A DNA stretch of 64,000 nt, from the NCBI RefSeq assembly GCF_003464165.1, contig NZ_QSEK01000001.1, positions 1 to 64,000 of the forward strand, written 5' to 3'. Shown piece after piece: positions 35,046-42,762 of this stretch. Source of the stretch: Eubacterium sp. AM49-13BH (GTDB taxonomy: Bacteria > Bacillota > Clostridia > Lachnospirales > Lachnospiraceae). Made by a program: the position numbers and the translations under genes. The notes beneath the pieces are model-generated. The model had not been told where the DNA came from and ran no database searches. It saw nothing but the letters and a program-made list of their open reading frames with translations. The stretch's first letter is position 1. Each line of letters opens with the position of its first letter.

Positions 35046-36110
35046 TTATTTACTATTATCTTTAATTAAATTCATAATTTTGTCAATAGAATCCTGCTGC
35101 TCACTTTTTTCCATATTAATGATGTACTGGTGTCTGTCAGCATAAAGCTTGCGGACTGCGGCAAGTAAAGTATCCTTATTCATATCCTCCTCCGTAAGAA
35201 CCATGGAATAACCATGTTCCTTGAAAGAATTGGCATTAAGAATCTGGTCGCCGCGGCTTGCATTAGCAGAAAGCGGAATCAGAAGATTAGGCTTCTTGAG
35301 AGCAAGCAGTTCGCATATGGCATTGGCACCCGCACGTGAGATAACGATAGAACTGATTGCGAAAAGGTCGCGCATCTGATCGCTTATGTACTCGAACTGG
35401 ACATAGCCGGGAGTTCCATTGAGTGATTCGTCCATCTTGCCTTTTCCACATAGGTGAACAACCTGAAAATCCTTAAGAAGCTCAGGTAAAATGCTTCTTA
35501 CAGCCTCATTTACATGGACAGCGCCAGTACTTCCGCCGACAACAAGAATAATAGGTTTGTCAGTTGTGAAGTTGCAAAGGTCAAGTCCGGCTGCTTTATT
35601 GCCAAGCAAAAGCTCCTGTCTGATAGGAGAACCTGTAAGAACTGCTTTTCCTTCAGGAAGATACTTGAGAGTTTCTGGAAAATTGCAGCATACTTTAGTT
35701 GCTTTTCTCATAGCAATCTTGTTGGCAAGGCCGGGTGTCATATCAGATTCGTGGATAATTACTGGAATATGACGGCTTCCGGCGGCAAGAACAACAGGTA
35801 CAGACACGAAGCCTCCCTTAGAAAATACGATATCAGGTTTGATTTTTTTCATAAGTCTCTTAGCCTGAAAAAGTCCATGAAGCACACGGAATGGATCAGA
35901 CAGATTCTTAAGACTTCTGTATCTTCTTAATTTGCCGGATGAAATACCATAATAAGGAATTCCAAGATCTTCAATAAGAGTTTTTTCAATACCGGTATAA
36001 GAGCCGATATAGAAAACCTCGTAGCCGGCTTCCTTAAGGCTTGGAAGCAGGGCAATATTAGGTGTTACATGTCCGGCAGTACCACCACCGGTAAGTACTA
36101 TTTTTTTCAT
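35046..36110 (-). CDS. murG: UDP-GlcNAc:undecaprenyl-PP-MurNAc-pentapeptide GlcNAc transferase
   Basis: The 354-aa GT28 enzyme adds GlcNAc to lipid I to make lipid II on the cytoplasmic membrane. The N-terminal glycine loop TGGGTAGHVTPNIAL, the FSKGGFVSVPVVLAA block and the C-terminal SRAGANAICELLALKKPNLLIPL are diagnostic. It stands outside a division/cell wall cluster, between a radical SAM gene and perR. It may be the main MurG or a second copy; murA is also in this window at 51.7 kb. Confidence 0.93.
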   Translation of the reverse strand: MKKIVLTGGGTAGHVTPNIALLPSLKEAGYEVFYIGSYTGIEKTLIEDLGIPYYGISSGKLRRYRSLKNLSDPFRVLHGLFQAKRLMKKIKPDIVFSKGGFVSVPVVLAAGSRHIPVIIHESDMTPGLANKIAMRKATKVCCNFPETLKYLPEGKAVLTGSPIRQELLLGNKAAGLDLCNFTTDKPIILVVGGSTGAVHVNEAVRSILPELLKDFQVVHLCGKGKMDESLNGTPGYVQFEYISDQMRDLFAISSIVISRAGANAICELLALKKPNLLIPLSANASRGDQILNANSFKEHGYSMVLTEEDMNKDTLLAAVRKLYADRHQYIINMEKSEQQDSIDKIMNLIKDNSK

Positions 36111-36162
36111 AGGTCATTCTCCTGAAAATATAATAAAATGTCCGATTTGTTCAAATGTATCA

Positions 36163-36966
36163 TTACATTTTGTGAGCAAATCTTTCCTTAAAGCTGCAAT
36201 GCATACAGAGCGGTTCGACCGCAGTCTTTTTCTTGAATCCCTCCATAAATGCGACGCTTCGTGGGCGTGAAAGGATTTCCTCAAGTGTTGAATCAAGAAT
36301 ATTGCCAAGAGCCATCACTCCATTACCGTCAAGACAGCACGGAACGACAGTGCCGTCACACAGAATAGCCATATGCTGGCGGAGTCCCTGACAGAATCCG
36401 CGCTCATTGCAATAAGTGCTGTTCACATCAGGCCATTCAAACGGAGACTGAACATTTATATAAAGATGTCTCTTGATTGTGCAGTTCTTCTCACCAAACA
36501 GAAATGGCTCTTTCTTAGTATTCCAGAGTCTTAGTGAAATCTCAGTGTCAGTCTTATCAAGAAGCGTTTCGCAGGATTCAAAAAGATTATGAATATAAGA
36601 ATCCATGTCAATGCAGTCGTTATCGTCAGCACTGTGAAGCGATACATTAATCTGATGTACAGGATACTCCAGTAAAACCGGAAGCTTCTCTTTAATAAGC
36701 GTTGCATTGGTAGTAAGATTTACTGTCATATCAGCATCCTGACATATCTTAAGAATTTCACCAAGCTGTGGGTGAAGAAGCGGCTCACCTTTAACATGAA
36801 GATAAATGTAATTAGTATAATGTCCGATTCTTTCAATCACTGTGCGAAATTCGTCCACACTCATAAAATGTGGTTTTCTCAGAGTTTCCTGACAGAAAGA
36901 ACAGTGCAGGTTGCAGCTGCTTGTTATCTCGACATAAACTCTTTTAAATCGCGCGACACTATTCAT
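36163..36966 (-). CDS. Radical SAM protein with SPASM-like C-terminus
   Basis: The 267-aa enzyme has the radical SAM cluster motif CNLHCSFC (residues ~17-24) near the N-terminus, the GEPLLHP segment of the barrel and TTNATL. The C-terminal part has extra cysteines (CQG, CDGTVVPCCLDGNG, CMHCSF) typical of SPASM/Twitch auxiliary clusters. Substrate is not known; the SPASM type often modifies peptides or proteins. Its start overlaps the end of the TSCPD gene by eight bases, so the two are probably co-translated. Confidence 0.83.
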   Translation of the reverse strand: MNSVARFKRVYVEITSSCNLHCSFCQETLRKPHFMSVDEFRTVIERIGHYTNYIYLHVKGEPLLHPQLGEILKICQDADMTVNLTTNATLIKEKLPVLLEYPVHQINVSLHSADDNDCIDMDSYIHNLFESCETLLDKTDTEISLRLWNTKKEPFLFGEKNCTIKRHLYINVQSPFEWPDVNSTYCNERGFCQGLRQHMAILCDGTVVPCCLDGNGVMALGNILDSTLEEILSRPRSVAFMEGFKKKTAVEPLCMHCSFKERFAHKM

Positions 36967-37207
36967 TATCTTTCTTATATTCCTTTAAGGCTTTAGCAAG
37001 CTGGTCAGGACATGATGTGTCCTTATAGCCACATTTGATACCGTCCATTCTTTTGATAGCTTCGTCAATGTCCATGCCCTCGATAAGAGCAGCAACGCCC
37101 TGAGTATTGCCGGCACATCCGCCAGTGAAATGCACATTAACAACCTTTCCATCAACAACATCAAAATCTATCGCGCGTGAACATACGCCTGAAGTCTTAA
37201 ATTTCAT
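36959..37207 (-). CDS. TSCPD domain protein
   Basis: The 82-aa protein is named for its C-terminal TSCPD motif (GYKDTSCPDQLAKAL) and carries two more Cys (SGVCSRAID and TGGCAGNTQG). The same domain occurs at the end of some class II ribonucleotide reductases; stand-alone copies of this length are common in Clostridia and of unknown role, perhaps metal or cluster binding. AAGGAGATTTTT precedes the ATG at 37207. The longer in-frame extension upstream has no such site and runs into the intergenic element. Confidence 0.85.
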   Translation of the reverse strand: MKFKTSGVCSRAIDFDVVDGKVVNVHFTGGCAGNTQGVAALIEGMDIDEAIKRMDGIKCGYKDTSCPDQLAKALKEYKKDNE

Positions 37208-37266
37208 AAAAATCTCCTTACATATCTTACTTGTATTTATATTCGCGTGATGTGTTTTGTATATGA

Positions 37267-37423
37267 GAAAATATTTGATGAAGTGAAAGCGGAGCACTTT
37301 AGAGTCGCCGGCACTTAGCAAGCTGTAAGCAGATATCGCAGATATATGCTTATAGCGAGCTTAGTACCGTTGCGAACGATAAGTAGCGCAAGCGTGCTAC
37401 GCGTTACTTTATCAAATATTTTC
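37267..37423 (+). repeat. Structured intergenic element, copy B
   Basis: Outer arms 37267-37297 and 37394-37423 pair over about 25 of 30 positions, several remaining differences being G-U-compatible. The core matches copy A: CGCCGGCACTTA...CAAG, a central hairpin (CTTAGCAAGCT / AGCGAGCTTAG) and AAGTAGCGCAAGCGTGC. Core differences between A and B are mostly transitions, and the outer arms are unrelated. It lies between the divergent TSCPD and mtn genes. Confidence 0.8.
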
Positions 37424-37544
37424 TTTTGGCATACATTTTGCAAATATTAATTACAGTATAACACTTTTACAGGATATGAAAAAGCATAAGTTGTTTTATT
37501 GCAAATGTTCAATTATAATGTATGCTGTTTGAAATGGATATATT

Positions 37545-37605
37545 AAGGAGGCTAAAATCCTCTCCTCGCCAAGGGGCTCGGATTTTGCTTCGCAAAACAA
37601 GGAGG
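37545..37605 (+). other. Small hairpin-rich insert between two AAGGAGG direct repeats
   Basis: AAGGAGG occurs at 37545-37551 and again at 37599-37605, the second serving as the mtn ribosome-binding site. Between them lie AAAATCC...GGATTTT (a stem enclosing CTCGCCAAGGGGCTC) and TTTTGC-TTC-GCAAAA. This could be a small palindromic insertion that duplicated its target, or a translational control structure. Confidence 0.5.
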
Positions 37606-37609
37606 ATTT

Positions 37610-38302
37610 ATGATAGGCATTATTGGCGCAATGGACGAAGAAGTAGAACAGCTTGTTGAGGTAATGGAGATTACCCGCGAGGAAACTAAGGCATGCATGA
37701 CATTTAAAGCAGGAAAGCTTGCTGGGAAAGATGTTGTTATTGTAAGAAGCGGAATTGGTAAGGTTAATGCAGCAGCATGCACACAGATTCTTGTCGATGA
37801 CTTCAAAGCAGACTACATTATTAATACAGGAATCGCTGGTTCACTTAAGGCAGAGATTGATATTGCAGATGTTGTTATTTCATCAGATGTTCTTCATCAT
37901 GACATGGATGCGACAGGATTTGGATATCCTTTAGGACAGATTCCAAGAATGGATACACTTTCATTTGCAGCAGACGAAAGACTTATTAAACTTGCTGGCG
38001 AGGCTTGTAAAAATGCAGTTCCGGAAATCGGAGTACATGTCGGCAGAGTTGTAAGCGGCGACCAGTTCATATCAGACAAGGCTGTTAAGGAGAGAATCAG
38101 CAGCAATTTCGATGGTTTCTGTACAGAGATGGAGGGAGCGGCGATAGCACAGGTTTCTTACCTTAATAAAGTTCCATTTGTAATATTAAGAACTATATCA
38201 GATAAGGCTGATGACAGCGCAACAATGGATTACCCAACATTTGAAAAGCTTGCAATTGCTAACAATGTCAAGGTTATGAAGGAACTTGTTGCAAATATTT
38301 AA
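37610..38302 (+). CDS. mtnN: 5'-methylthioadenosine/S-adenosylhomocysteine nucleosidase
   Basis: The 230-aa enzyme cleaves the glycosidic bond of MTA and SAH, recycling SAM by-products. IGIIGAMDEEVEQL (catalytic-site Glu near residue 11), INTGIAGSLK, and CTEMEGAAIAQVS (ribose-binding Met-Glu) and TISDKADDSA (catalytic Asp) are all present. AAGGAGG is five bases before ATG. The 5' region has an unusual structure (elements at 37267-37423 and 37545-37605). Confidence 0.95.
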   Translation: MIGIIGAMDEEVEQLVEVMEITREETKACMTFKAGKLAGKDVVIVRSGIGKVNAAACTQILVDDFKADYIINTGIAGSLKAEIDIADVVISSDVLHHDMDATGFGYPLGQIPRMDTLSFAADERLIKLAGEACKNAVPEIGVHVGRVVSGDQFISDKAVKERISSNFDGFCTEMEGAAIAQVSYLNKVPFVILRTISDKADDSATMDYPTFEKLAIANNVKVMKELVANI

Positions 38303-38380
38303 TCAGACGGTGGTTCGACAATATCTGCTTTAATTAAGATGTATAATGCGGTAGTATTCAATGTCTTTTGGGAGGTTTAT

Positions 38381-38575
38381 ATGCAGACTGTATTAATAGC
38401 AATCAGAAATTATGCAGATGATGACAGCGGAAATGTCGATATACATAGCAGGCTGACTGTAAAACCATTTAAGAAAATGAAAGGCGCAGGACGACTTTTT
38501 TTACTAAAAAATGTAGACAGGGAGCTTGTGAAACTAAATAAACAGTACAGGGAAATTATTAAAAATGTACGATAA
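38381..38575 (+). CDS. Conserved small protein of unknown function
   Basis: The 64-aa protein (MQTVLIAIRNYADDDSGNVD at the start) is basic in its second half (VKPFKKMKGAGRLFLLKNVDRELVKLNKQYREIIKNV), with no Cys and no membrane segment. GGGAGG seven bases before the ATG supports translation. I do not recognise a family. It lies between mtnN and the hydroxyacid dehydrogenase and may belong to the latter's transcript. Confidence 0.6.
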   Translation: MQTVLIAIRNYADDDSGNVDIHSRLTVKPFKKMKGAGRLFLLKNVDRELVKLNKQYREIIKNVR

Positions 38576-38608
38576 TTATGCAAAAATGTGCAGAAACGGA
38601 GGATTATT

Positions 38609-39571
38609 ATGAAGATACTTATGTTGGAAACTATGACATACGGAGATGATATTTCGCTTGAGCAGTTTAACAGGCTTGGCGAAGTTGTGACATACAGCTT
38701 AAGTTCTTATGAGGAAGCTGTTGCAAGAATGAAAGAGCATAATCCTGATGTCGTTATTATTAATAAAACTAACATGAACGCAGAGTGCATGGCAGCTGCG
38801 CCTAATCTTAAGATGGTGGCTGAGGCAGCTACAGGCTATAACAATATTGATACAGAATATGCCAAAGCGCATGGAATAAGGGTTGCCAATGTTGCTGGAT
38901 ATTCAACACAGTCAGTTATACAGCACACATTTGCACTTGCATTTTATCTTATCGAGAAGATGAGATATTATGATGACTTCGTAAAGAGCGGTGAGTATGC
39001 CGAGTGGCCTTGCTTCTCACATTTTGCAAATGTGTTTCACGAACTGGCAGGAAAGACATGGGGAATTGTCGGACTTGGCAATATAGGAAGAGGCGTTGCC
39101 AAGATTGCGGCAGACTTTGGCTGTAATGTAATATACTATTCAGCAAGCGGTCACAGCTATGATGTGCCATACGAAAGATATGAGCTTGATGAATTTTTGA
39201 AGAAATCGGACATCGTGTCAATTCATGCACCGCTTAACAAATATACAGAAAATCTGTTTAATTATGAGACACTTAAGAAGATGAAGAGCAGCGCAGTTCT
39301 TCTGAATCTTGGACGTGGCCCGATTGTTAATGACGCAGACCTTGTAAAAGCGCTTAATGAAGGCGTGATTGCAGCGGCAGGACTTGATGTAATAACTACT
39401 GAGCCAGTTGCTAAGGACAATCCTCTTCTTACAATTAAGGACAGCAACAAGCTTATCGTTACCCCTCATGTTGCATGGGCGACATACGAGGCGAGAACCC
39501 GCCTGATGGACGAGATATATCTTAATATCAAGGCATTTATGGCTGGGGAAGAGCGAAATGTTATTGTTTAA
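38609..39571 (+). CDS. D-isomer specific 2-hydroxyacid dehydrogenase
   Basis: The 320-aa enzyme has the Rossmann motif GIVGLGNIGRGVAKIA, the signature LLNLGRGPIVNDADLVKAL with the catalytic Arg region upstream, and the catalytic His in TPHVAWATYEAR. It reduces or oxidises a 2-hydroxy/2-keto acid with NAD(P)H; hydroxypyruvate/glycerate is the usual annotation for this branch, but substrate is unproven. GGAGG at 38599 supports ATG 38609 over GTG 38588. Confidence 0.85.
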   Translation: MKILMLETMTYGDDISLEQFNRLGEVVTYSLSSYEEAVARMKEHNPDVVIINKTNMNAECMAAAPNLKMVAEAATGYNNIDTEYAKAHGIRVANVAGYSTQSVIQHTFALAFYLIEKMRYYDDFVKSGEYAEWPCFSHFANVFHELAGKTWGIVGLGNIGRGVAKIAADFGCNVIYYSASGHSYDVPYERYELDEFLKKSDIVSIHAPLNKYTENLFNYETLKKMKSSAVLLNLGRGPIVNDADLVKALNEGVIAAAGLDVITTEPVAKDNPLLTIKDSNKLIVTPHVAWATYEARTRLMDEIYLNIKAFMAGEERNVIV

Positions 39572-39595
39572 TGTATGGTAATAAATATATGTGAA

Positions 39596-39645
39596 ATTAT
39601 AGTGAAAATGCGGATTCCGGTTGGAGTCCGCATTTTCACTATAAT
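39596..39645. terminator. Long bidirectional terminator after the dehydrogenase gene
   Basis: Arms of about 21 bases (ATTATAGTGAAAATGCGGA and its complement) pair almost perfectly around a short loop. It lies between convergent genes; flanking A/T tracts are modest. Confidence 0.75.
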
Positions 39646-39692
39646 TAGATGTTAAAAAGAAGAATACTTTTTAAAACGCAATATATCAAATT

Positions 39693-39756
39693 AAATTGAT
39701 ATTCTTCGCATGAAATTGATATATTGCGGATGAAAGTTGATATTCTTCGCGCAAAA
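39693..39756 (+). repeat. Three imperfect ~20-base tandem repeats
   Basis: The unit is TTGATATTCTTCGCATGAAA-like and occurs three times with a ~20-21 base period, the middle copy reading ATATTGCGGATG. An inverted copy (GCAATATATCAAATT) lies just upstream near 39678. The role is unknown; it is not a CRISPR array (no spacers, too few units). Confidence 0.6.
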
Positions 39757-39769
39757 AGTCAATGTATTT

Positions 39770-40057
39770 CTAATCTTCCTCAATAACCTCAATTTCCATA
39801 TAAGCAAATTCGATATCTTCAACAAAGTTATCTTTAGTGAAGCGTACTTTCGAGTGGCGCTGGAATTCTGAAACATTGGAATCGAGCCAGATTGGCTCGG
39901 CAAGGTCGAATTCATAGCATGCGTCATGAATAGCAGCGAATATTTTGCGGGTTCTGTTTAAATCAGAATCCGCATTTTTAATTACAGTGTCTTTGATAAG
40001 ATGCCCTCTGTCGTCAAAGAGCTTACACCACATTCTAAACATATCAGAAATCCTCAC
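39770..40057 (-). CDS. Conserved hypothetical protein downstream of dtd
   Basis: The 95-aa acidic protein ([20 protein letters not shown] at the start) has no membrane segment or signal peptide. It overlaps the end of dtd by 14 bases, so its expression is probably coupled. I do not recognise a family. It might be a helper of the deacylase or an unrelated small cytoplasmic protein. Confidence 0.65.
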   Translation of the reverse strand: MRISDMFRMWCKLFDDRGHLIKDTVIKNADSDLNRTRKIFAAIHDACYEFDLAEPIWLDSNVSEFQRHSKVRFTKDNFVEDIEFAYMEIEVIEED

Positions 40058-40490
40058 TATCTATCAGTATTGTGAATGGTCCGTCGTTTTCAAGGCTGAC
40101 CTTCATATCAGCACCGAATCTGCCGGTTTCAACTTTAGGAACACGTTCACGGCACATTTCCACAAATTTTTCATAAAGGGCGTTAGCCATATCAGGCGCG
40201 CCGGCATTAGTAAAGCTTGGGCGGTTGCCTTTGCGGCAGTCCGCATAAAGTGTAAACTGGCTTACAATAAGCAGCTCGCCACCGACATCTGCCAGCGACA
40301 GATTAGTTTTGCCATTCTCATCTTCAAAAATACGCATTTTGCATATCTTGTCTACATATTTTGGAAGCATTTCTTCTGTATCGTCCTGACCAGCCCCGAA
40401 AAGAATCAAAAGACCATGTCCGATATTTCCAACAACTTCGCCATCTATCTTAACATTTGCATGATTAACACGCTGTATTACGAATCTCAT
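40044..40490 (-). CDS. dtd: D-aminoacyl-tRNA deacylase
   Basis: The 148-aa homodimeric enzyme hydrolyses D-amino acids (and glycine) from mischarged tRNA. The catalytic region [17 protein letters not shown] and the cross-subunit loop in NAGAPDMA (family form GxPP/xAxP) are visible, and the N-terminus [16 protein letters not shown] is typical. AAGGAGTTTAAT precedes ATG on the minus strand. Confidence 0.93.
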   Translation of the reverse strand: MRFVIQRVNHANVKIDGEVVGNIGHGLLILFGAGQDDTEEMLPKYVDKICKMRIFEDENGKTNLSLADVGGELLIVSQFTLYADCRKGNRPSFTNAGAPDMANALYEKFVEMCRERVPKVETGRFGADMKVSLENDGPFTILIDSEDF

Positions 40491-40612
40491 ATTAAACTCC
40501 TTAAATGTGTGAATAACTGAATATTATACGCTTAGTGGAATTGTGTCAACTTGTTAAGGAACATTATTATTATATGAGTTTTATCTTCTGTCTGCCGATT
40601 TAGCCGCCGTTT

Positions 40613-40796
40613 CCTATAAAATTTAAAAATAAGTTAACTTTATAGGTAGAATTTGAGAAAAATAGGTGTATTTTGAAAAAAATGTTGTGAAAATGCAGAA
40701 AAAGACCTATAAGATGACTTCAAAAACAGATTTTATAGGAACATTTTGCTGTGTAGACAGCTTAAATGATAGAAAATGGCTGAAATGTTCCTATAA
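40613..40796. repeat. Cluster of five CCTATAA motifs in alternating orientation
   Basis: CCTATAA or its complement occurs at 40613-40619, 40640-40646, 40706-40712, 40733-40739 and 40790-40796. The last two lie in a perfect 14-base inverted repeat (TTATAGGAACATTT and complement). The 447-base gap between dtd and the PFK gene contains this cluster, a probable promoter and the microsatellite; no gene is convincing here. Confidence 0.55.
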
Positions 40797-40830
40797 GAAA
40801 ATAAAAAATGCGACTACTGATAGGTATCAT

Positions 40831-40860
40831 GTTGCAATCAATAATTGACAGGTGATACAA
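40831..40860 (+). promoter_or_regulatory. Probable promoter of the PFK gene
   Basis: TTGCAA and TACAAT (40855-40860) are separated by 18 bases. The transcript would begin within the AGCAAC repeat tract that follows. Confidence 0.45.
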
Positions 40861-40864
40861 TCTA

Positions 40865-40919
<55 letters not shown>

Positions 40920-40937
40920 AGTATAGGAGGCATGAGT

Positions 40938-42166
40938 ATGTTAAAGAATATTCTGGTAGGTCAGTCAGGCGGACCGACAGCGGTTATTAATTCATCATTA
41001 TATGGAGTGATTGAGGAAGGACTTAGGAATAAGGAAAAGATTGGCACTGTGTACGGCATGGTGCATGGAATTGAGGGATTTCTGGCAGGCAATTTCATTA
41101 ATCTTTCTGAAGTGGCAGATAATGAGCCGATTGATAGATTAAAGATAACACCGGCTTCTTTTCTTGGAAGTTGCAGGTATATGCTTCCAGAAGATTTAGG
41201 GGATAAGGTGTATGATAAATTGTTTGATGCATTTGCACAGATGAACATTGGATATGTGTTCTATATTGGTGGCAATGATTCAATGGATACAGTGTCAAAA
41301 TTATCAAGAGTGGCATTATTGAAGAAATCGGACATAAGATTTATAGGTGTACCTAAGACAATTGATAATGATCTTGTTATGACAGATCATACTCCAGGAT
41401 ACGGCTCAACAGCAAAATATGTTGCTTCAACATTAAGAGAAATTATACTTGACGCAACATGTTATGCACATCCGTCTGTGACAATTGTTGAACTTATGGG
41501 AAGGCATGCAGGCTGGGTTACAGCGGCATCAGTACTTGCTAGAACAGAGTATAGCAGAAATCCTTATCTTATATATATGCCAGAGCATGCATTTGATATG
41601 GAAGAATTCAAGAAGTCACTTAAGGCGGCACTTGAACAGGAAACTGCTGTTGTTGTGTGCGTATCAGAAGGAATTGCGGACAAAGACGGCAGATTCATAT
41701 GTGAATATGCAGATGCAGCATCGGTTGATGGTTTTGGACATAAGATGCTTACAGGCTGTGGAAAGTATCTTGAAAATTATGTTAAAGCAGAATTTGGAAT
41801 CAAATGCAGAAGTATTGAGCTTAATCTTCCACAGAGATGCTCATCACTCTTGCTTCAGCAACAGATATTGATGAAGCCGAAAAAGCAGGAAAGACAGCGG
41901 TTGTAGCAGCTCTTGACGGTGAAACTGGAAAAATGATTACGTTTGTAAGAGATGATACTAACGGATATGAGATTAATTACGGACTTGCAGATGTGAACGA
42001 TATATGCAATAAGGAAAAGAAGTTCCCAGCAGAATGGATAACCGCAGATGGAACAGATATTTCTGATGAGTATATTAAGTATGTAAGACCACTTATTCAG
42101 GGAACTAATATTGCGGAGTATTCAGATGGGGTGCCGGTTCATCTGAAGCCTGCTTATTACAGATAA
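40938..42166 (+). pseudogene. PPi-type 6-phosphofructokinase paralogue, frameshifted
   Basis: The first frame (40938-41906) covers the N-terminal three quarters: GQSGGPTAVINSS, YIGGNDSMDT, GVPKTIDNDL and MGRHAGWVTAA. The Lys in PKTIDND is a mark of pyrophosphate-dependent PFKs. The remaining part (LASATDIDEAEKAGKTAVVAAL to VHLKPAYYR) is in another frame ending at 42166. The switch is near 41843-41850. Alignment with the intact paralogue at 46477-47700 (QRCAAHMTSRTD against QRCSS-x-LASATD) is restored by one added base. ATG 40938 is used because AGGAGG is seven bases before it; ATG 40932 is too close. It may be a decaying duplicate or a sequence error. Confidence 0.85.
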
Positions 42167-42187
42167 CATTAAATATTAAATAAAAAT

Positions 42188-42228
42188 AAAAATGACAGCA
42201 CGCTATTGACAGCGTGCTGTCATTTTTG
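42188..42228. terminator. Terminator after the PFK paralogue
   Basis: AAAATGACAGCACGCT / AGCGTGCTGTCATTTT with a 6-base loop and a T tail; A-rich on the other side. Confidence 0.92.
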
Positions 42229-42306
42229 TAATATATCAAAGCTACTTAAGAATTTTATTAAAAGAATGGCAGGTTCTGATGCCGTTTTGTTACGAAGGGA
42301 GCAGAT

Positions 42307-42762
42307 ATGCAGCGAAAGTCACTCCATTGTGGAGAGCTTATAAAGCGTCTTAATGATATTCTTGGAAGATGTTCCAATGAGGAGTTAAGAGCAGATGACA
42401 TGACATCTTCACAGGTTAAGATGCTTATGATAATTAATGAAACTAAAGATGAATGTATTACGCTTAAGGAGCTTGAGAAGCACTTTGGTGTAGCCCAGGC
42501 GACAATAGCGGGAACAGCAGCGAGGCTTGAAAAGAAGGGAATGATAGAAAGCTTCTATGACCCTTCGGATAAAAGAGTCAAGCATGTGAGAATAACAGAC
42601 AAGGGTAGAACCATGTGCGTTCATGCAGGTAAGGCAATGCATGACAAAGAAAAATGGTTTCTTTCATCGCTTTCTGCTGACGAAAAAGAAGAATTACACC
42701 GTCTGTTACAAAAAGTATACGATGATGTGAATAACTGTGAAAGGAAGTGTAAGAAATGTTAA
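42307..42762 (+). CDS. MarR-family regulator of the ABC exporter operon
   Basis: The 151-aa winged-helix protein shows the HTH ITLKELEKHFGVAQATIAGTAARLEKKGMIES and the wing DPSDKRVKHVRITDKG typical of MarR. Its end overlaps the ABC transporter gene by seven bases, so it is translated with it and probably autoregulates the operon in response to a drug-like ligand. The C-terminus is Cys-rich (NNCERKCKKC), a less usual feature that could sense metal or oxidation; this is speculation. Confidence 0.85.
   Translation: MQRKSLHCGELIKRLNDILGRCSNEELRADDMTSSQVKMLMIINETKDECITLKELEKHFGVAQATIAGTAARLEKKGMIESFYDPSDKRVKHVRITDKGRTMCVHAGKAMHDKEKWFLSSLSADEKEELHRLLQKVYDDVNNCERKCKKC

Noticed and set aside
37208..37321. 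Longer form of the TSCPD protein
   Set aside because: The 38 extra residues have no ribosome-binding site and extend into copy B of the intergenic element. AAGGAG supports the short form.
37208..37609. Protein gene in the 402-base gap before mtnN
   Set aside because: The region is accounted for by copy B of the structured element, the small insert and a promoter-like AT-rich part. No coding frame is convincing.
40666..40848. 60-residue frame between dtd and the PFK paralogue
   Set aside because: It overlaps the CCTATAA cluster and lacks a ribosome-binding site and family resemblance. Its sequence is low-complexity and Lys-rich.
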